A DNA stretch of 64,000 bases from Aminobacter anthyllidis (GCF_018555685.1 NZ_JAFLWW010000002.1:62001-126000); one strand, 5' to 3'. Counted from the first letter of the stretch, positions 28,694 to 39,900 are shown. A program made the numbers and translations. The notes: generated by a model from the sequence alone, not told the origin.

Positions 28694-29554
28694 TTACCGC
28701 AGCCTGGGAATGGTCGCCACTGGCGAATAGCCGTGCTTGTCGAGGAACGCCGACAGCATTTCCGGGTCGGGCGCGTGCGGGTCGCCATAGTCGCGGGCAT
28801 GGATGCCGCCGGAGACATACAAAACGTCGATGCCGTTGTCTGCCGCGCCCTTGACGTCGGTGAACATGCCGTCGCCGATGGCCAGCGCATCGGCCAGCTT
28901 GACCTCACGGCCGAGAACTTCCGCGGCAGCCGCCAATGCTGCCTCGTAGATCGGCCGATGCGGCTTGCCTGAAACCAGCGTGCGCCCGCCAAGCTGGCCA
29001 TAGTCGCGGGCCAAGGCACCAGCGCACCAGATCAGCTCGTGGCCGCGCTCGACGACTATGTCGGGATTGGCGCAGATGAACGGCAGGTTGCGCGCGCGCA
29101 AGCGCCGCAGCATCTCGGCATAATCGTCCGGCGTTTCGGTCTCGTCGTCGAAAAGCCCCGTGCAGACGACCGTCGATGCTTCGAACTCCTCGACCAGATC
29201 GACGTCGAGACCGTCATAGATCGGGTAGTCGCGATCAGGGCCGATGTGGAAGATTCGACGCGGACCCGAACGGATCAGGTCGCGGGTTACGTCGCCCGAA
29301 GTCACGACCCGATCCCATGCGGTTTCAGGCACGCCAAGGGTGGCGAGCTGGGCGATGACACCAGCGCGCGGACGCGGCGCATTGGTGATCAGCACCACGG
29401 CGACGCCCTTCTCGCGTGCCGTCTTGAGGGCTGCAGCTGCCTCTGGAAAGGCATCGACACCGTTGTGGATGACACCCCAGACGTCGCACAAGATTGCCGA
29501 GTAGCGGCTGGTGAGCGCTTCGAGCGACGCGATTGATTGCGGCAAGCCTGCCAT
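28694..29554 (-). CDS. TIGR01459-family HAD-type phosphatase
   Basis: A 286-residue HAD-superfamily hydrolase. The nucleophile motif is DVWGVIHNG at residues 24-32, where the second acidic residue of DxD is replaced by tryptophan-glycine as in this family (NagD/4-nitrophenylphosphatase type, class IIA); VLITNAPRP is motif II and GDGMFTDVKGA is motif IV. TIGR01459 members lie next to ribF in many alphaproteobacteria. A role in dephosphorylating a flavin-pathway intermediate is plausible but not shown. Confidence 0.9.
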   Translation of the reverse strand: MAGLPQSIASLEALTSRYSAILCDVWGVIHNGVDAFPEAAAALKTAREKGVAVVLITNAPRPRAGVIAQLATLGVPETAWDRVVTSGDVTRDLIRSGPRRIFHIGPDRDYPIYDGLDVDLVEEFEASTVVCTGLFDDETETPDDYAEMLRRLRARNLPFICANPDIVVERGHELIWCAGALARDYGQLGGRTLVSGKPHRPIYEAALAAAAEVLGREVKLADALAIGDGMFTDVKGAADNGIDVLYVSGGIHARDYGDPHAPDPEMLSAFLDKHGYSPVATIPRLR

Positions 29555-29782
29555 TGTCTGTCCTTCGATCAATCCCAACGGGAGACTTTGGCTGAACGGC
29601 CAAGCAGCCCGGAATTATCCGAACCGGCCCGTCCTGTCACCAGCTTTCGCCGGGACCAGCAGCATCGCAAAATCGGGCTTGGACACCAGCCGGTAACGGG
29701 CACGGTAAACAATGACCTAACCGCAAGCTACGATTTCACCATAGATTAGGAACCGCAAATTTAATGGTTGTGTGCGATTTTG

Positions 29783-29799
29783 CCCGAGTCGAACTCGGG
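29783..29799 (+). promoter_or_regulatory. 5' leader hairpin before the TadG-like gene
   Basis: CCCGAGT and ACTCGGG form a seven-base stem with a three-base loop, ending 11 bases before the ATG at 29811. The 3' arm takes in part of the only G-rich stretch (CGGGGG) that could act as ribosome binding site. Folding may therefore limit translation. Confidence 0.5.
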
Positions 29800-29810
29800 G
29801 GCAAAATTCC

Positions 29811-31766
29811 ATGATCCGGAAATTCCTGCAGGACAGGCGCGGTAGCTATGCAATTCTCACCGTCGCCGCAATGGTTCCGATCATGGGCGCGCTGGCTATC
29901 GCGATCGATTATTCGGAAATGTCACGCCAGCGCGAGATCACCCGAAACGCACTCGACGCCGCTGGCATAGCAACAGCCCGGCGGATTATCGAAGGCGCAA
30001 CCGACGACCAGCTCAAGATCTATGCGAACGACTTCTTCAAGGCCAATCTCGGTCCGGTGAAGCCATCGAACACGACCCTCACGGTTACGCTTCCCAACAG
30101 CAGCTCCGGTGGCGGGACGCTGAAGCTGGAGGCAAATCTCAAATACGATCCTTACTTCCTTCCGGCCGCCGCCGCCTTGCTTGGCCATGGCAGTGGCTCG
30201 AACCAGATGGATTTCGCGGTCATGTCCGAAATCCGCCTGAAGAACACGCTCGAAGTTGCACTTGTTCTCGATAACTCCGGCTCTATGAGTTACCTCGGGT
30301 CCGGCACTGGCCAGAAGCGCATCGACCTCCTGAAGTCTGCTTCCAAGCAACTTGTCGACACGCTTGCTGCGCAAGCCTCACAAATGAAACAGATCGACAA
30401 GCCGGTCCAATTCGGACTCGTGCCGTTTGCCGCATCCGTAAACGTTAGCCCAACCAACGCCAATGAAAATTGGATGGATATCGACGGCATCTCGCCAGTC
30501 CATCATGAAAATTTCGACTGGACCACAGTGAATGCGCCGAACAAACGCGCGGAGAAAGCAGGCGATGTTTGGTACAAGCGAGGTAGCGATTGGGGCGAAA
30601 CCGAAAACATGCCTTTGACACGGTTCTCGCTCTACATGGACACGCAGAAAGTAGTAGCTCGAGAGTTTGTCGAAACTAGCCGCGAGTGGGTCTGCAAGAA
30701 GAAGAATTGGCTTGGTGGATGCCAAACCTATGGCTGGAAAATCGAGGGCTACGATGTTGATATTCCAGGCCCTTTTGCAACTTGGCAGGGCTGCGTGGAG
30801 GCCAGGCCCGCACCCTACAATGACAACGATGTGACGCCAACGACCAGCACGCCTGCAACACTTTTTGTCCCAATGTTTGCACCGGACGAGCCCGGCGACA
30901 ACTGGGAAACAGTCGCAGACACAACCCCTGACGAACGCAGTGCTGTCAACAATTGGTGGAACGACGGCATTGAGGGAAGCTCAACACTAAACAACAACCA
31001 GGCCCGCCAGAAGAATATGACGAAATACTTCGATATTCGTCCCTTTGACGCCGCTCCGCCAAAACAGGGCAAGGGTCCAAATTACTCCTGCACGACCAAC
31101 GCTATCACCTCTTTGCGAGATGTCAGCAAGGTGGAGGGCAAAAACGAGATCAAAGACGCCATAGATGCCATGGCTCCGAGTGGGAATACCAACGTGCCCG
31201 AAGGCACCGCGTGGGGCTGGCGCGTGGTCTCCAGTGCAGCGCCATTCATCGAAGGTCGCTCGGACGGCGAGAGAGGCAATGACAAGGTCGTCATCGTCCT
31301 GACCGACGGCGCCAACACCTACGGTGACCTCGAAGGCACGGATCCAGCCGGCAACAAGTCGACCTACGCCGCCTATGGTTACACCGGTAAAGGCTACAAT
31401 GGAGGGGGCACGAGCCGCATCTTCATGGACACGAGCAGCTCCGTGGGCAAGTCCACCTACACCAATGACAACTATCAGGCTGCAATGGACGAGCACATGC
31501 AGATGGTATGTGCCAACGCCAAAGGCCCGAACGCCCGCAAGGTAACAGGCGAAGGCAACGACAACATCATCGTCATGACAGTGTCGCTCGACCTGAGTGA
31601 ATCCTATTCGGACGAGAAGAAGGCAATCACCGCGCTCAAGAACTGTGCATCCTATTCGCGCAGCACCGCCGGCAAGAAGCTCTACTGGAACGCAACCGGC
31701 GCCAACCTGATGCAGGTGTTCAAGGAGATCGCCGACGAACTGTCCAACCTGCGTATCGTCAGCTGA
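29811..31766 (+). CDS. TadE/TadG-type pilus assembly protein with VWA domain
   Basis: A 651-residue TadG-like protein. The N-terminus (RRGSYAILTVAAMVPIMGALAIAIDYSEMSR) is the TadE/TadG membrane helix. A von Willebrand A domain follows with the MIDAS motif DNSGS at residues 154-158, then a long insert of about 300 residues containing aromatic and Asn/Thr-rich stretches, and the later MIDAS parts VPEGTAWGWR and LTDGANTYG. TadG proteins are assembly factors or pseudopilins of the Flp/Tad secretion system at the cell envelope. No other tad gene is in the window, so this is a solitary copy. The central part is visibly lower in GC than its neighbours. Confidence 0.88.
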   Translation: MIRKFLQDRRGSYAILTVAAMVPIMGALAIAIDYSEMSRQREITRNALDAAGIATARRIIEGATDDQLKIYANDFFKANLGPVKPSNTTLTVTLPNSSSGGGTLKLEANLKYDPYFLPAAAALLGHGSGSNQMDFAVMSEIRLKNTLEVALVLDNSGSMSYLGSGTGQKRIDLLKSASKQLVDTLAAQASQMKQIDKPVQFGLVPFAASVNVSPTNANENWMDIDGISPVHHENFDWTTVNAPNKRAEKAGDVWYKRGSDWGETENMPLTRFSLYMDTQKVVAREFVETSREWVCKKKNWLGGCQTYGWKIEGYDVDIPGPFATWQGCVEARPAPYNDNDVTPTTSTPATLFVPMFAPDEPGDNWETVADTTPDERSAVNNWWNDGIEGSSTLNNNQARQKNMTKYFDIRPFDAAPPKQGKGPNYSCTTNAITSLRDVSKVEGKNEIKDAIDAMAPSGNTNVPEGTAWGWRVVSSAAPFIEGRSDGERGNDKVVIVLTDGANTYGDLEGTDPAGNKSTYAAYGYTGKGYNGGGTSRIFMDTSSSVGKSTYTNDNYQAAMDEHMQMVCANAKGPNARKVTGEGNDNIIVMTVSLDLSESYSDEKKAITALKNCASYSRSTAGKKLYWNATGANLMQVFKEIADELSNLRIVS

Positions 31767-31788
31767 CGAGCGGCACTGAAAGGAAATG

Positions 31789-31823
31789 AAAAAGGCGCCA
31801 TCTCTTGGGGACGGCGCCTTTTT
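31789..31823. terminator. Bidirectional intrinsic terminator
   Basis: AAAAAGGCGCC and GGCGCCTTTTT pair perfectly around a 13-base loop, giving a GC stem with T-runs in both directions. It lies between the stop codons of the convergent TadG-like and DHA2 transporter genes and can serve both. Confidence 0.9.
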
Positions 31824-31827
31824 CTTG

Positions 31828-33366
31828 TCAGTCCATGTGCGCGGCCGGAGCACCGCCTGTCACCTGAGCCTTTGGCTTGCGCAAAAACAGCGCCAGCGGG
31901 ATCGCGCAGAGCGACACGATCATCATCAGCTTGAAGTCGTCGATGTAGGAGATCATCAGCGACTGGATGTTGACCAGGCCATCGACCTGCGACAGTGCAG
32001 CCGGATTGCCGGCGGCAGCACCTGGCGACAGCGCCCAGAGGTTGGGGTTGAACGGCGTGATGTTCGTCGACAATTCGGCATGGTTGATCTGCACATTGCG
32101 TGTCAGCAGCACTGTCACGATCGAAATGCCGATCGACGAGCCGATGTTGCGCACAAGGCTGAACAGGCTCGCCGCATCGGTCCGGTGCTGCGGCGCCAGC
32201 GTCGCAAACGCCACCGTCGACAGCGGCACGAACACAAGTCCCAGCCCCAGCCCCTGCACGACGCCGGTCGAGACGATCAGGAACGCATCCATCTGCGGCG
32301 TGAAACCGGTCATGTAGTAAAGCGAAAGGGCGGTCAGCAGCAGCCCGGCGACGACCAGGTAGCGGTTGTCGACCATGCGCACCAGGCGTCCGACAAGCAG
32401 CATCGAGATCATCGTGCCGACACCGCGCGGCGCCATGACCAGGCCGGTGGTGATGGTCGGATAGCCATAGATGCGCGCGAGCATCGGCGGCAGAAGCGCC
32501 AGGCTCGCGAGCAGGATCACTCCGATGACGAAGATGAACACCAGCCCGGTGACGAAGTTGCGATCGGTGAAAATCTTGGGGTCGAGGAAAGTGTTCTGCG
32601 ACATTGCCATGTGGACGGCAAAGACCCAGAAACCGGTGATGGCGAGCCCCAGTTCGATCCAGATCTCGACGGCCGAGAACCAGTCGACCTCACCGCCGCG
32701 GTCGAGCATCAGCTGCAGCGCCCCGACGCCGAGCGACAGCATGGCGAAGCCGAAGAAATCGAAACCGCGCAGGCGCTTGACGATGGCCGGCAGGTAGGCT
32801 GCCGATCCCAGGAAGGCGACGATGCCGACAGGCAGGTTGATGAAGAACACCCAGCGCCAGTTGAAGCTCTCGGTCAGCCAGCCGCCGAGCGTCGGGCCGA
32901 TGATCGGGCCGACCATGATGCCGGCGCCCCACATCGCCATGGCCTGGCCGTGGCGTTCCTTGGGATTGATGTCGAGCAGGAAGGTCTGGCTCAGCGGAAC
33001 GATCGCCGCGCCGAACACGCCCTGGAGGACGCGGAACAGCACCATCGATTCGAGGCTCCAGGCCACGCCGCAAAGCATCGACATGATGGTGAAGCCGACG
33101 ACGGAAACAAGGAACAGCTCCTTGCGGCCGAAACGGTCCGACATCCAGCCGGTCAGCGGCGTCATGATGGCGGCGGCGACGATGTAGGAGGTCAGCACCC
33201 AGTTGATCGTGTCCTGGGAGGCGCCGAGATCGCCGACCATCGAAGGCAGCGCAACATTGGCGATGGTGGTGTCGAGCACCTGCATCACGGTCGCCAGCAT
33301 GATGGCAACCGTGATCAGGCCGCGATGCGGCACATCGGTGAGGGATTTTGCGGCTGACTGGCTCAT
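31828..33366 (-). CDS. emrB: DHA2-family multidrug efflux permease, EmrB-like
   Basis: A 512-residue major facilitator with 14 predicted membrane helices, the DHA2 pattern. Motif A is WMSDRFGRKELFL, motif C is GPIIGPTLGGWLTE, both characteristic of drug/proton antiporters. With the HlyD-type adaptor encoded just upstream (118-base gap) it should form an EmrAB-like pump that, with an outer-membrane channel, exports hydrophobic toxic compounds. Control is likely by the MarR repressor at the head of the operon. Confidence 0.92.
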   Translation of the reverse strand: MSQSAAKSLTDVPHRGLITVAIMLATVMQVLDTTIANVALPSMVGDLGASQDTINWVLTSYIVAAAIMTPLTGWMSDRFGRKELFLVSVVGFTIMSMLCGVAWSLESMVLFRVLQGVFGAAIVPLSQTFLLDINPKERHGQAMAMWGAGIMVGPIIGPTLGGWLTESFNWRWVFFINLPVGIVAFLGSAAYLPAIVKRLRGFDFFGFAMLSLGVGALQLMLDRGGEVDWFSAVEIWIELGLAITGFWVFAVHMAMSQNTFLDPKIFTDRNFVTGLVFIFVIGVILLASLALLPPMLARIYGYPTITTGLVMAPRGVGTMISMLLVGRLVRMVDNRYLVVAGLLLTALSLYYMTGFTPQMDAFLIVSTGVVQGLGLGLVFVPLSTVAFATLAPQHRTDAASLFSLVRNIGSSIGISIVTVLLTRNVQINHAELSTNITPFNPNLWALSPGAAAGNPAALSQVDGLVNIQSLMISYIDDFKLMMIVSLCAIPLALFLRKPKAQVTGGAPAAHMD

Positions 33367-33484
33367 TCGAGCAACCCTTGGGACCTGGTGGTCGTCAAGC
33401 GGCGACCGGAAAGCCGGAGTTCCGGCCGCATCCTCGCGGTCGGATCTAGTCCGGAGATTTACAAGTGCGCGGAACGGGCGGCTG

Positions 33485-34633
33485 TTACTCCGCCGCCACC
33501 GCGTGGCCGAAGATGCTGCCGAAGCCGCGCGACACGCCGGTGTCGATCGACACGGTGGCGCTCATGCCGGTGCGCATCGCGAGCCCGCCATCGGCGGTGT
33601 CGACCTTGACCCGCACCGGAATGCGCTGGGTGACCTTCACCCAGTTGCCGGTGGCGTTCTGCGCCGGCAGAAGTGAGAATTCAGCGCCGGTGCCGGCACC
33701 GATTGCCTCGACCGTGCCGCGGAAGGTGCGGTCCGGATAGGTGTCGAGCACGATCTCGGCCTCCTGGCCTGGCTTCATATGGGTCAGCTGCGTCTCCTTG
33801 AAATTCGCCTCGACCCAGGTATCGCTGGTCTCGACAAGACTGAACAGCGCAGTGCCGGTACCGACGAACTGGCCGACCTTGAATGAAGCGGCCTGCGAGA
33901 CCACGCCATCGGCGGGTGCGCGAACCGTGGTCTGTGCCAGGTTGAAGGCTGCGTTGTCCCGTGCGGCGAGTGCCGACAACACCGTGGGGTGCTTGTCCGT
34001 CTCGATATCCGGGTTGCCGCCGAGTGCCGCCTTGGCGCTGACAATGCCCTGCACGGCAGCACTGTGCTGCTCCTGAGCCTTGTCGAGATCCATGCGGGCC
34101 TCGTCCAGCGAAGACTTGGTGTTGACGCCCTTGTTGACCAGACCGTTGCTGCGGTCGAACTGCGCCTGGGCATAGTCGAGGCCACTCGCCGCGACCCGCT
34201 CCTGAGCCACGGCCTGGCTGTAGGCGGCGCGAAGCTGCTCGACATTGAGCCGTGCGGCGGCAAGGGCCGCGTCCGACTGCGCCAGGGCGATCTTGTAGGG
34301 CTCGGGATCAACCTCGAACAGAACGTCGCCGGCCTTCACCGTCGTGTTGTCGGCGACGTCGACCTTGACGATGCGGCCTGCCGCTTCCGAGGCGATGTTC
34401 ACCTTGGCCTGGCGCAAATTGGCGTTTTCGGTTTCCTGGTAGCGGCCGCCGGTCACCCAGAAATAGCCGCCGCCGACCACCATCGCCAATGGCAAGGCTG
34501 CCATCAGCACAAAGCGGCCGCGCTTCTTCGGCGCGGGCGCAGGTGCGGCCACAGCCTGTTGAAGCTGGGCTGCCGCCGGGCTCTCGAGTTCGATCTTTGC
34601 GCTGTCTTCGTTCACTTTCGCCACCGCGTTCAT
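33485..34633 (-). CDS. emrA: HlyD-family efflux adaptor, EmrA-like
   Basis: A 382-residue membrane-fusion protein: a cytosolic N-terminus, one membrane helix (RGRFVLMAALPLAMVVGGGYFWVTGG, about residues 40-65), a lipoyl-like half motif (ASEAAGRIVKVDVADNTTVKAGDVLFEVD), a long coiled-coil hairpin, the second lipoyl half (VRAPADGVVSQ) and a beta-barrel. It couples the EmrB-type pump to an outer-membrane channel. Its ATG overlaps the marR stop as ATGA, which supports this start over the upstream codon. Confidence 0.92.
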   Translation of the reverse strand: MNAVAKVNEDSAKIELESPAAAQLQQAVAAPAPAPKKRGRFVLMAALPLAMVVGGGYFWVTGGRYQETENANLRQAKVNIASEAAGRIVKVDVADNTTVKAGDVLFEVDPEPYKIALAQSDAALAAARLNVEQLRAAYSQAVAQERVAASGLDYAQAQFDRSNGLVNKGVNTKSSLDEARMDLDKAQEQHSAAVQGIVSAKAALGGNPDIETDKHPTVLSALAARDNAAFNLAQTTVRAPADGVVSQAASFKVGQFVGTGTALFSLVETSDTWVEANFKETQLTHMKPGQEAEIVLDTYPDRTFRGTVEAIGAGTGAEFSLLPAQNATGNWVKVTQRIPVRVKVDTADGGLAMRTGMSATVSIDTGVSRGFGSIFGHAVAAE

Positions 34634-35100
34634 TTCGTCGTCTCTCTCAAACAATTCGCATTGGCGGGCTCGCCCGCGGAAAGGTTGTCGACAATCGTGC
34701 GCAGGCCATGGACCGTGGCGAGCCGCTCGTCCGGCGACAGCCCGGCCAGCGCCCGCTCATAGACCTCGCCGGCAACGGCCTTGACCTTGGAAAAGGCCTC
34801 GAGCGCCTTGTCGGTCGGGAAGATCATGCGCACACGCCTATCGGCGCTGTCTTGACGGCGCTCGATCCAGCCGCCCTCCTCCATCCGGTCCAGCAATCGC
34901 GACACGCTGATCGGTTCGATTTCCAGAAGCTCGGCAAGACGCGCCTGCGCCACGCCCTCTTCCTTGACCAGCCGGACCAGCAGGCGCCATTGCGCCGCCG
35001 ACAGCCCAAACTCGCTGCCGCGCTGCTCGAAATTGCGCCGCACCAGCCTTGCCGCGTCGTGGATCAGGAAGCCCAGCCTGTCGATGCCTTCGTTGTTCAT
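34630..35100 (-). CDS. MarR-family transcriptional repressor
   Basis: A 156-residue MarR-type winged-helix regulator (159 if the ATG at 35109 is used). The DNA-binding part is LAELLEIEPISVSRLLDRMEEGGWIERRQDSADRRVRMIFPT, with the wing at RRQDSADRR. It is the first gene of the marR-emrA-emrB operon, overlaps emrA by ATGA, and probably represses the operon until a drug-like ligand binds. The start at 35100 is favoured because a TATAAT box at 35112-35117 would place the transcript start inside the codon at 35109. Confidence 0.9.
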   Translation of the reverse strand: MNNEGIDRLGFLIHDAARLVRRNFEQRGSEFGLSAAQWRLLVRLVKEEGVAQARLAELLEIEPISVSRLLDRMEEGGWIERRQDSADRRVRMIFPTDKALEAFSKVKAVAGEVYERALAGLSPDERLATVHGLRTIVDNLSAGEPANANCLRETTK

Positions 35101-35111
35101 GAGCGGCATAT

Positions 35112-35127
35112 ATTATAAGCATGCTTA
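35112..35127 (-). promoter_or_regulatory. Probable MarR operator overlapping a TATAAT -10 box
   Basis: On the minus strand TATAAT (35117 to 35112) precedes the marR start by about 12 bases and partly overlaps the perfect 12-base palindrome TAAGCATGCTTA at 35116-35127. MarR proteins bind short palindromes of this kind over promoters. Expected effect: autorepression of the efflux operon. The short distance implies a leaderless or nearly leaderless mRNA. Confidence 0.6.
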
Positions 35128-35270
35128 CCATTCAAGCGGCGTTTTTGCATTGCACACCTGCATTCACGTCCCGGCATTCACATCATCGTGTGCCGGCGCG
35201 GCGATTAGGCGACTGTTAATCATGCGCGCTCATCGTCTAGGAGATCGCGACGAAAAACAGGATCGATCGC

Positions 35271-35885
35271 ATGCCGGACCCGTCGCCCAACCGGCGTCAT
35301 ATCCTCAAGCTTGTTGTTGGCCTTGGCGCGCTGGCGCCGCTGCCGCTCTGGGCCAACCCGCTGCCGACGGTCGAAGACGTCGCCTTCGACCCTGACATTC
35401 CCGTGCTCGGCAATCCGGACGGCGACGTCACCATCGTCGAATTCACCGACTACCAATGCCCCTATTGCAAGCTGAGCTTCCTGCAGCTGTCGGAGGTGAT
35501 GAAGGAAGATACGGGCATCCGCCTGGTGCTGCGCGACTGGCCGATCTTCGGCGAGATCTCGCGCAATGCCGCACTGCTGACCCTGGCCTCCAACAGCCAG
35601 GGCCGCTATGCCGACGCCGTGCACACGCTGATGGCGACACGCGACCGGCTGACATTCCGCAGCACCGCCAACCTGCTCGGCGAGGCCGGCATCGATGTCG
35701 AGCGCGCGCGCGGCGACCTCGCGGCCGGGCAGGATTTGCTCGTCGGCCTGCTTGCACGCACCGCGGCGCAGGCCAGCGCCTTCCAGCTCCAGGGCACGCC
35801 TGGCTTCCTGATCGGCAAGGCGCTCTACAAGCGCGGAATGACGGCTGACGATTTTCGCAAGGCCGTCGCCCAGGCACGGGCATAA
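35271..35885 (+). CDS. DsbA-family thiol oxidoreductase
   Basis: A 204-residue thioredoxin-fold protein. The N-terminus NRRHILKLVVGLGALAPLPLWA is an export signal with twin arginine, so Tat-type export is possible. The active site is CPYC (residues 63-66) in EFTDYQCPYCKLSF, with the helical insert of the DsbA/BdbD family and a cis-proline loop QGTPGFLIG. It should form or exchange disulfides in the periplasm. It is divergent from the MarR operon and upstream of groES but separately transcribed. Confidence 0.92.
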   Translation: MPDPSPNRRHILKLVVGLGALAPLPLWANPLPTVEDVAFDPDIPVLGNPDGDVTIVEFTDYQCPYCKLSFLQLSEVMKEDTGIRLVLRDWPIFGEISRNAALLTLASNSQGRYADAVHTLMATRDRLTFRSTANLLGEAGIDVERARGDLAAGQDLLVGLLARTAAQASAFQLQGTPGFLIGKALYKRGMTADDFRKAVAQARA

Positions 35886-35921
35886 TCCGCGATTTCTCGC
35901 CGTCGCGAAGCTGTCGTTCCC

Positions 35922-35950
35922 TTGACAGTAAAAGGGCGACGGACTATCTC
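35922..35950 (+). promoter_or_regulatory. Sigma-70-type promoter of groESL
   Basis: A consensus -35 TTGACA at 35922-35927 and a -10 TATCTC at 35945-35950 are separated by exactly 17 bases. The transcript would start near 35957, just before the CIRCE operator. Confidence 0.85.
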
Positions 35951-35959
35951 ACCGTCACG

Positions 35960-35986
35960 TTAGCACTCGCCTGAAGTGAGTGCTAA
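35960..35986 (+). promoter_or_regulatory. CIRCE operator (HrcA binding site)
   Basis: TTAGCACTC, nine bases, GAGTGCTAA: an exact match to the CIRCE consensus. HrcA bound here represses groESL until heat shock makes GroEL scarce. It lies at the predicted transcript start, so it also forms a hairpin in the 5' leader. Confidence 0.97.
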
Positions 35987-36041
35987 CCGCGTCCGGCCAG
36001 ACCGGACAGAGGGTTCTCAACAGTCCACCGAGGAAGTTCAA

Positions 36042-38058
<2,017 letters not shown>

Positions 38059-38084
38059 TCCAGCCATCTGGCTCAAGCTTACGG

Positions 38085-38110
38085 AAAGGGCGCCTTCGGG
38101 CGCCCTTTTT
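38085..38110 (+). terminator. Intrinsic terminator of groESL
   Basis: GGGCGCC, a TTCG loop, GGCGCCC and TTTTT, 26 bases after the groEL stop; a UUCG-loop hairpin with a T-run, typical of strong terminators. Confidence 0.93.
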
Positions 38111-38470
38111 CGTTGCGCCAGTTGGCGCCGAGCTATCGGCTATTTGTGTGCGCGCACGACCGAAACGCCGGCGTTTGCGAATACGGCGATGCGCTCGCAA
38201 TCGAGTGACGGAAGAACTTGCCGCCTGGCTTGTGGATGCCAGCCGAGAGGGCGTCTTCGGGCGCACCTCTTGTCCAGCATGATCCGAGCACGGAGCCGGA
38301 TTGACAGCGTGCATCCACAGGCCTAGTGAGCGCCCAGGGTATGAAGGGCCCGCCGCCCGCAGCGCAAGCACGGTAAAACCTTCCCTGTGTCAGTCGAAAC
38401 CGACGCATCAGACCAATGGCAATGCGGGCCCCATTTGATCTCCGTTTGATGCGATATCGGAGACGACTAG
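38111..38470. other. 360-base stretch without a supported gene
   Basis: Between the groEL terminator and the MATE gene I see no reading frame with family-like sequence; short frames on either strand are Arg/Ser/Ala-rich and look random. The last 30 bases hold the ribosome site GGAG for the MATE gene. The base composition is like that of decayed coding DNA, but no parent gene can be named. Confidence 0.5.
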
Positions 38471-39868
38471 ATGAATTCTCTCGACCCTAAAGGCGCGAAT
38501 GCCTTTCTGCATGCCCCCCTGCCCGGCCTTTTCCTCAGGACGGCGGCACCAATCATCCTGATCATGGCCACCAACGGCCTGCTCGCCATCGTCGATGCCT
38601 ATTTCCTCGGCGCTTATGTCGGGCCCGACGCGCTGGCTGCCGTCACCCTGATGTTCCCGGCCTTCATGCTGCTCGTTGCCTTGTCGACGCTGGTGGCAAG
38701 CGGCATGGCGAGCCAGCTCGCCCGCATGCTTGGCGCCGGCGACCTCGACAGGGCGCGCGCGACATTTCTAGATGCGCACGGCCTTGCCCTGCTCGTCTGC
38801 GCGCTGGCCATCGCTGCGTTCCTGCTCGGCGGCAAGGAGCTCGCCTTGCGGCTCGCCAACGGATCCCGGCCGCTTGCCGACATGGGCTACACCTACATCT
38901 CCATTCTGATCTGGGGTGCGCCACTGATGTTTGCACTGTCGCTCAATGGCGACGGGCTGCGCAGCGAAGGCCGCCTCGGCATCGTCGCTGCAGCCAATCT
39001 GCTGACGTCGGTTGCCAATGCCGGCTTGAACTACCTGCTCATCGTCGGCTTCGACTACGGTGTATCAGGCTCGGCGGCGGGCACGGTGCTGGCCCAGCTG
39101 ATGGCCGTCGTCTTCATCGTCGTCTACAGGCTGCGCGCCCGTACGGTGCTGCAATATGCGCTGGTTCCGTCGATGCGCTGGACCGCCGCCTGGCGGCAAT
39201 TTCTGTCGCTCGGGGCGCCGCAGAGCCTGAGCTTCATCGGCATCACGCTGCTCGCCGCTTCAGTCATCACGGCGACGCAGCTGTGGGAAGGCGAGGCCTA
39301 TGCCACGACCGTTGCCGCCTACGGCATCATCACCCGTATCATGACCTTGGCCTTCCTGCCGATGCTCGGGCTGAACATGGCGATGCAGACCATCGTCGGC
39401 AACAATTTCGGCGCCGGCCTCTGGCTGCGCTCGGATGCCGGCCTCAAGCTCGGCCTCGTGCTGGCGCTGGGCTATTGCGCGCTGTTCGAGGCGGCGATGC
39501 TGCTGAGCCATGGCAGCCTGGGCGCGATCTTCGTCGACGATCCAGCAACACAAGGCGAAGTCGGCCGCATCCTGCTGATGACGGTCTCGCTCTACATCCT
39601 GGCCGGGCCTGTGATGATGCTGTCGGGTTACTTCCAGGCCATCGGCGATGCCCGCCGCGCCCTGCTGCTCAGCGTCGCGCGCACTTATCTGTTCGCCATC
39701 CCGCTGACCATCGGCCTGCCCTATATGCTGGGCGAACGCGGCATCTGGCTGGCCGCGCCCATGGCCGAACTGCTGATGGTGCTGGTGGTCTCGGCGCTGC
39801 TGTTGCATGCAAGGGCGAGAACCGGCTTCGCCTGGGGCCTGTTCCGGGCCAAAGCCGCCATCGCCTGA
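38471..39868 (+). CDS. MATE-family efflux transporter
   Basis: A 465-residue, twelve-helix MATE transporter, with PGLFLRTAAPIILIMATNGLLAIVDAYFLGAYVGPDALAAVTL in the first two helices and FNSxG-type equivalents LSLNGDGLRSEGRLGIV and LSGYFQAIGDARRALLLSV at matching places in each half. It exports cationic or other drugs with proton or sodium coupling. It is clearly paralogous to, but well diverged from, the MATE gene at 13682. GGAG eight bases upstream supports the ATG at 38471. Confidence 0.92.
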   Translation: MNSLDPKGANAFLHAPLPGLFLRTAAPIILIMATNGLLAIVDAYFLGAYVGPDALAAVTLMFPAFMLLVALSTLVASGMASQLARMLGAGDLDRARATFLDAHGLALLVCALAIAAFLLGGKELALRLANGSRPLADMGYTYISILIWGAPLMFALSLNGDGLRSEGRLGIVAAANLLTSVANAGLNYLLIVGFDYGVSGSAAGTVLAQLMAVVFIVVYRLRARTVLQYALVPSMRWTAAWRQFLSLGAPQSLSFIGITLLAASVITATQLWEGEAYATTVAAYGIITRIMTLAFLPMLGLNMAMQTIVGNNFGAGLWLRSDAGLKLGLVLALGYCALFEAAMLLSHGSLGAIFVDDPATQGEVGRILLMTVSLYILAGPVMMLSGYFQAIGDARRALLLSVARTYLFAIPLTIGLPYMLGERGIWLAAPMAELLMVLVVSALLLHARARTGFAWGLFRAKAAIA

Positions 39869-39878
39869 GACGGCGTCG

Positions 39879-39900
39879 AAAAAACTTCGAAGTTTTTTTT
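39879..39900 (+). terminator. Intrinsic terminator after the MATE gene
   Basis: AAAAAACT and AGTTTTTT pair around a TCGA loop ten bases after the MATE stop, followed by further T. A-rich and T-rich arms make it usable in both directions. Confidence 0.75.

Noticed and set aside
38144-38326. Short frame in the gap after groEL
   Set aside because: No ribosome site, no family, random composition.
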